Shown here one piece after another: positions 63,855-64,000 of a stretch of DNA of 64,000 nt (position 1 is the first letter of the stretch; every line of letters starts with the position of its first letter). The notes below the pieces were generated by a model. It searched no databases. It was given only the letters and a program-made list of their open reading frames with translations, and was not told the DNA's origin. Both the position numbers and the translations under genes were made by a program. Location of the stretch: the NCBI RefSeq assembly GCF_000612585.1, contig NZ_JFCA01000007.1, forward strand, positions 1 through 64,000, written 5' to 3'. This stretch comes from Pseudomonas sp. CHM02 (GTDB lineage: Bacteria; Pseudomonadota; Gammaproteobacteria; Pseudomonadales; Pseudomonadaceae).

Positions 63855-64000
63855 CGGGCACACTCCTTCAGGTTCGTTTGCGCAGTTTAGGCCGTGATGG
63901 GCCCTGGGGGTTCCCCTAAACGACTTTTCATCGGATTGAGCGCCGCAAATCCAGGCCCGACAAGGGGTGGGGTTGAGCCATGGCGTTTTTTAGGCGCAGA
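63855..64000. other. Intergenic end of the window
   Basis: The last 146 bases upstream of fumC. They presumably hold its promoter. No gene, repeat or terminator was recognised. Confidence 0.4.

Overview
The window reads as chromosomal DNA from a fluorescent-group Pseudomonas. The protein sequences look pseudomonad throughout, the DNA is GC-rich, and gene order matches remembered blocks of the P. aeruginosa chromosome: minCDE-rluA-M18 peptidase next to an LpxL acyltransferase; folE-smr-isochorismatase-prmB-hydrolase-aroC-MFS-mtnD; and asnO-ngg-M42 peptidase near pap and a thiolase. Palindromic REP repeats of the kind common in P. fluorescens genomes sit between many genes. No tRNA, rRNA, insertion sequence, integrase or CRISPR array was seen. 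The species assignment is inference.

Layout. 1-6.5 kb: M18 aminopeptidase, pseudouridine synthase and the division-site genes minE, minD and minC on the minus strand, then a lipid A acyltransferase and a patatin-like lipase on the plus strand. 6.5-14.5 kb: a complete urate-to-glyoxylate unit, with a Tsx-like outer membrane channel, an NCS2 permease, puuD, allA, allantoicase, uraD, puuE and the divergent hiuH. Urate becomes 5-hydroxyisourate (PuuD), OHCU (HiuH), allantoin (UraD), allantoate (PuuE), ureidoglycolate plus urea (Alc), then glyoxylate plus urea (AllA). 14.7-20.0 kb: one very large accessory gene (1780 aa) resembling dermonecrotic-toxin-type proteins. 20-24.6 kb: LysE exporter, a second purine permease, MarR regulator, aminotransferase and GST. 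24.6-28.6 kb: LysR regulator, CitMHS carrier and an AtuA-like pair, probably an uncharacterised carboxylate or acyl-CoA catabolic unit.

28.6-42 kb: mostly conserved housekeeping genes (glutaredoxin-like, folE, smr, cysteine-hydrolase-like, prmB, an unknown tail-anchored protein, a hydrolase, aroC, MFS, a degenerate mtnD, a small LuxR regulator, DUF3509, a long-chain acyl-CoA synthetase, an ankyrin protein, an unknown protein and a small membrane protein). 42-51.2 kb: an LTA-synthase-like transferase, DUF3309, an SDR, a CsrA paralogue, YheU and the NAGGN osmoprotectant genes. 51.5-56.3 kb: a second giant accessory gene encoding an LRR/NEL-type E3 ubiquitin ligase. 56.3-64 kb: mnmC, polyphosphate:AMP phosphotransferase, a thiolase, a DMT transporter and fumC.

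Main points for a second look: the two giant effector-like proteins appear to share an N-terminal delivery architecture but have different C-terminal ends, one NEL and one unrecognised. The acireductone dioxygenase has lost three of its four metal ligands, and its usual neighbours mtnB and mtnC are absent. The isochorismatase-family protein has Ser at the usual catalytic Cys position. Three copies of a TTGTATACAA-type palindrome link the purine genes. REP repeats supply stop codons, or C-terminal codons, for several genes.
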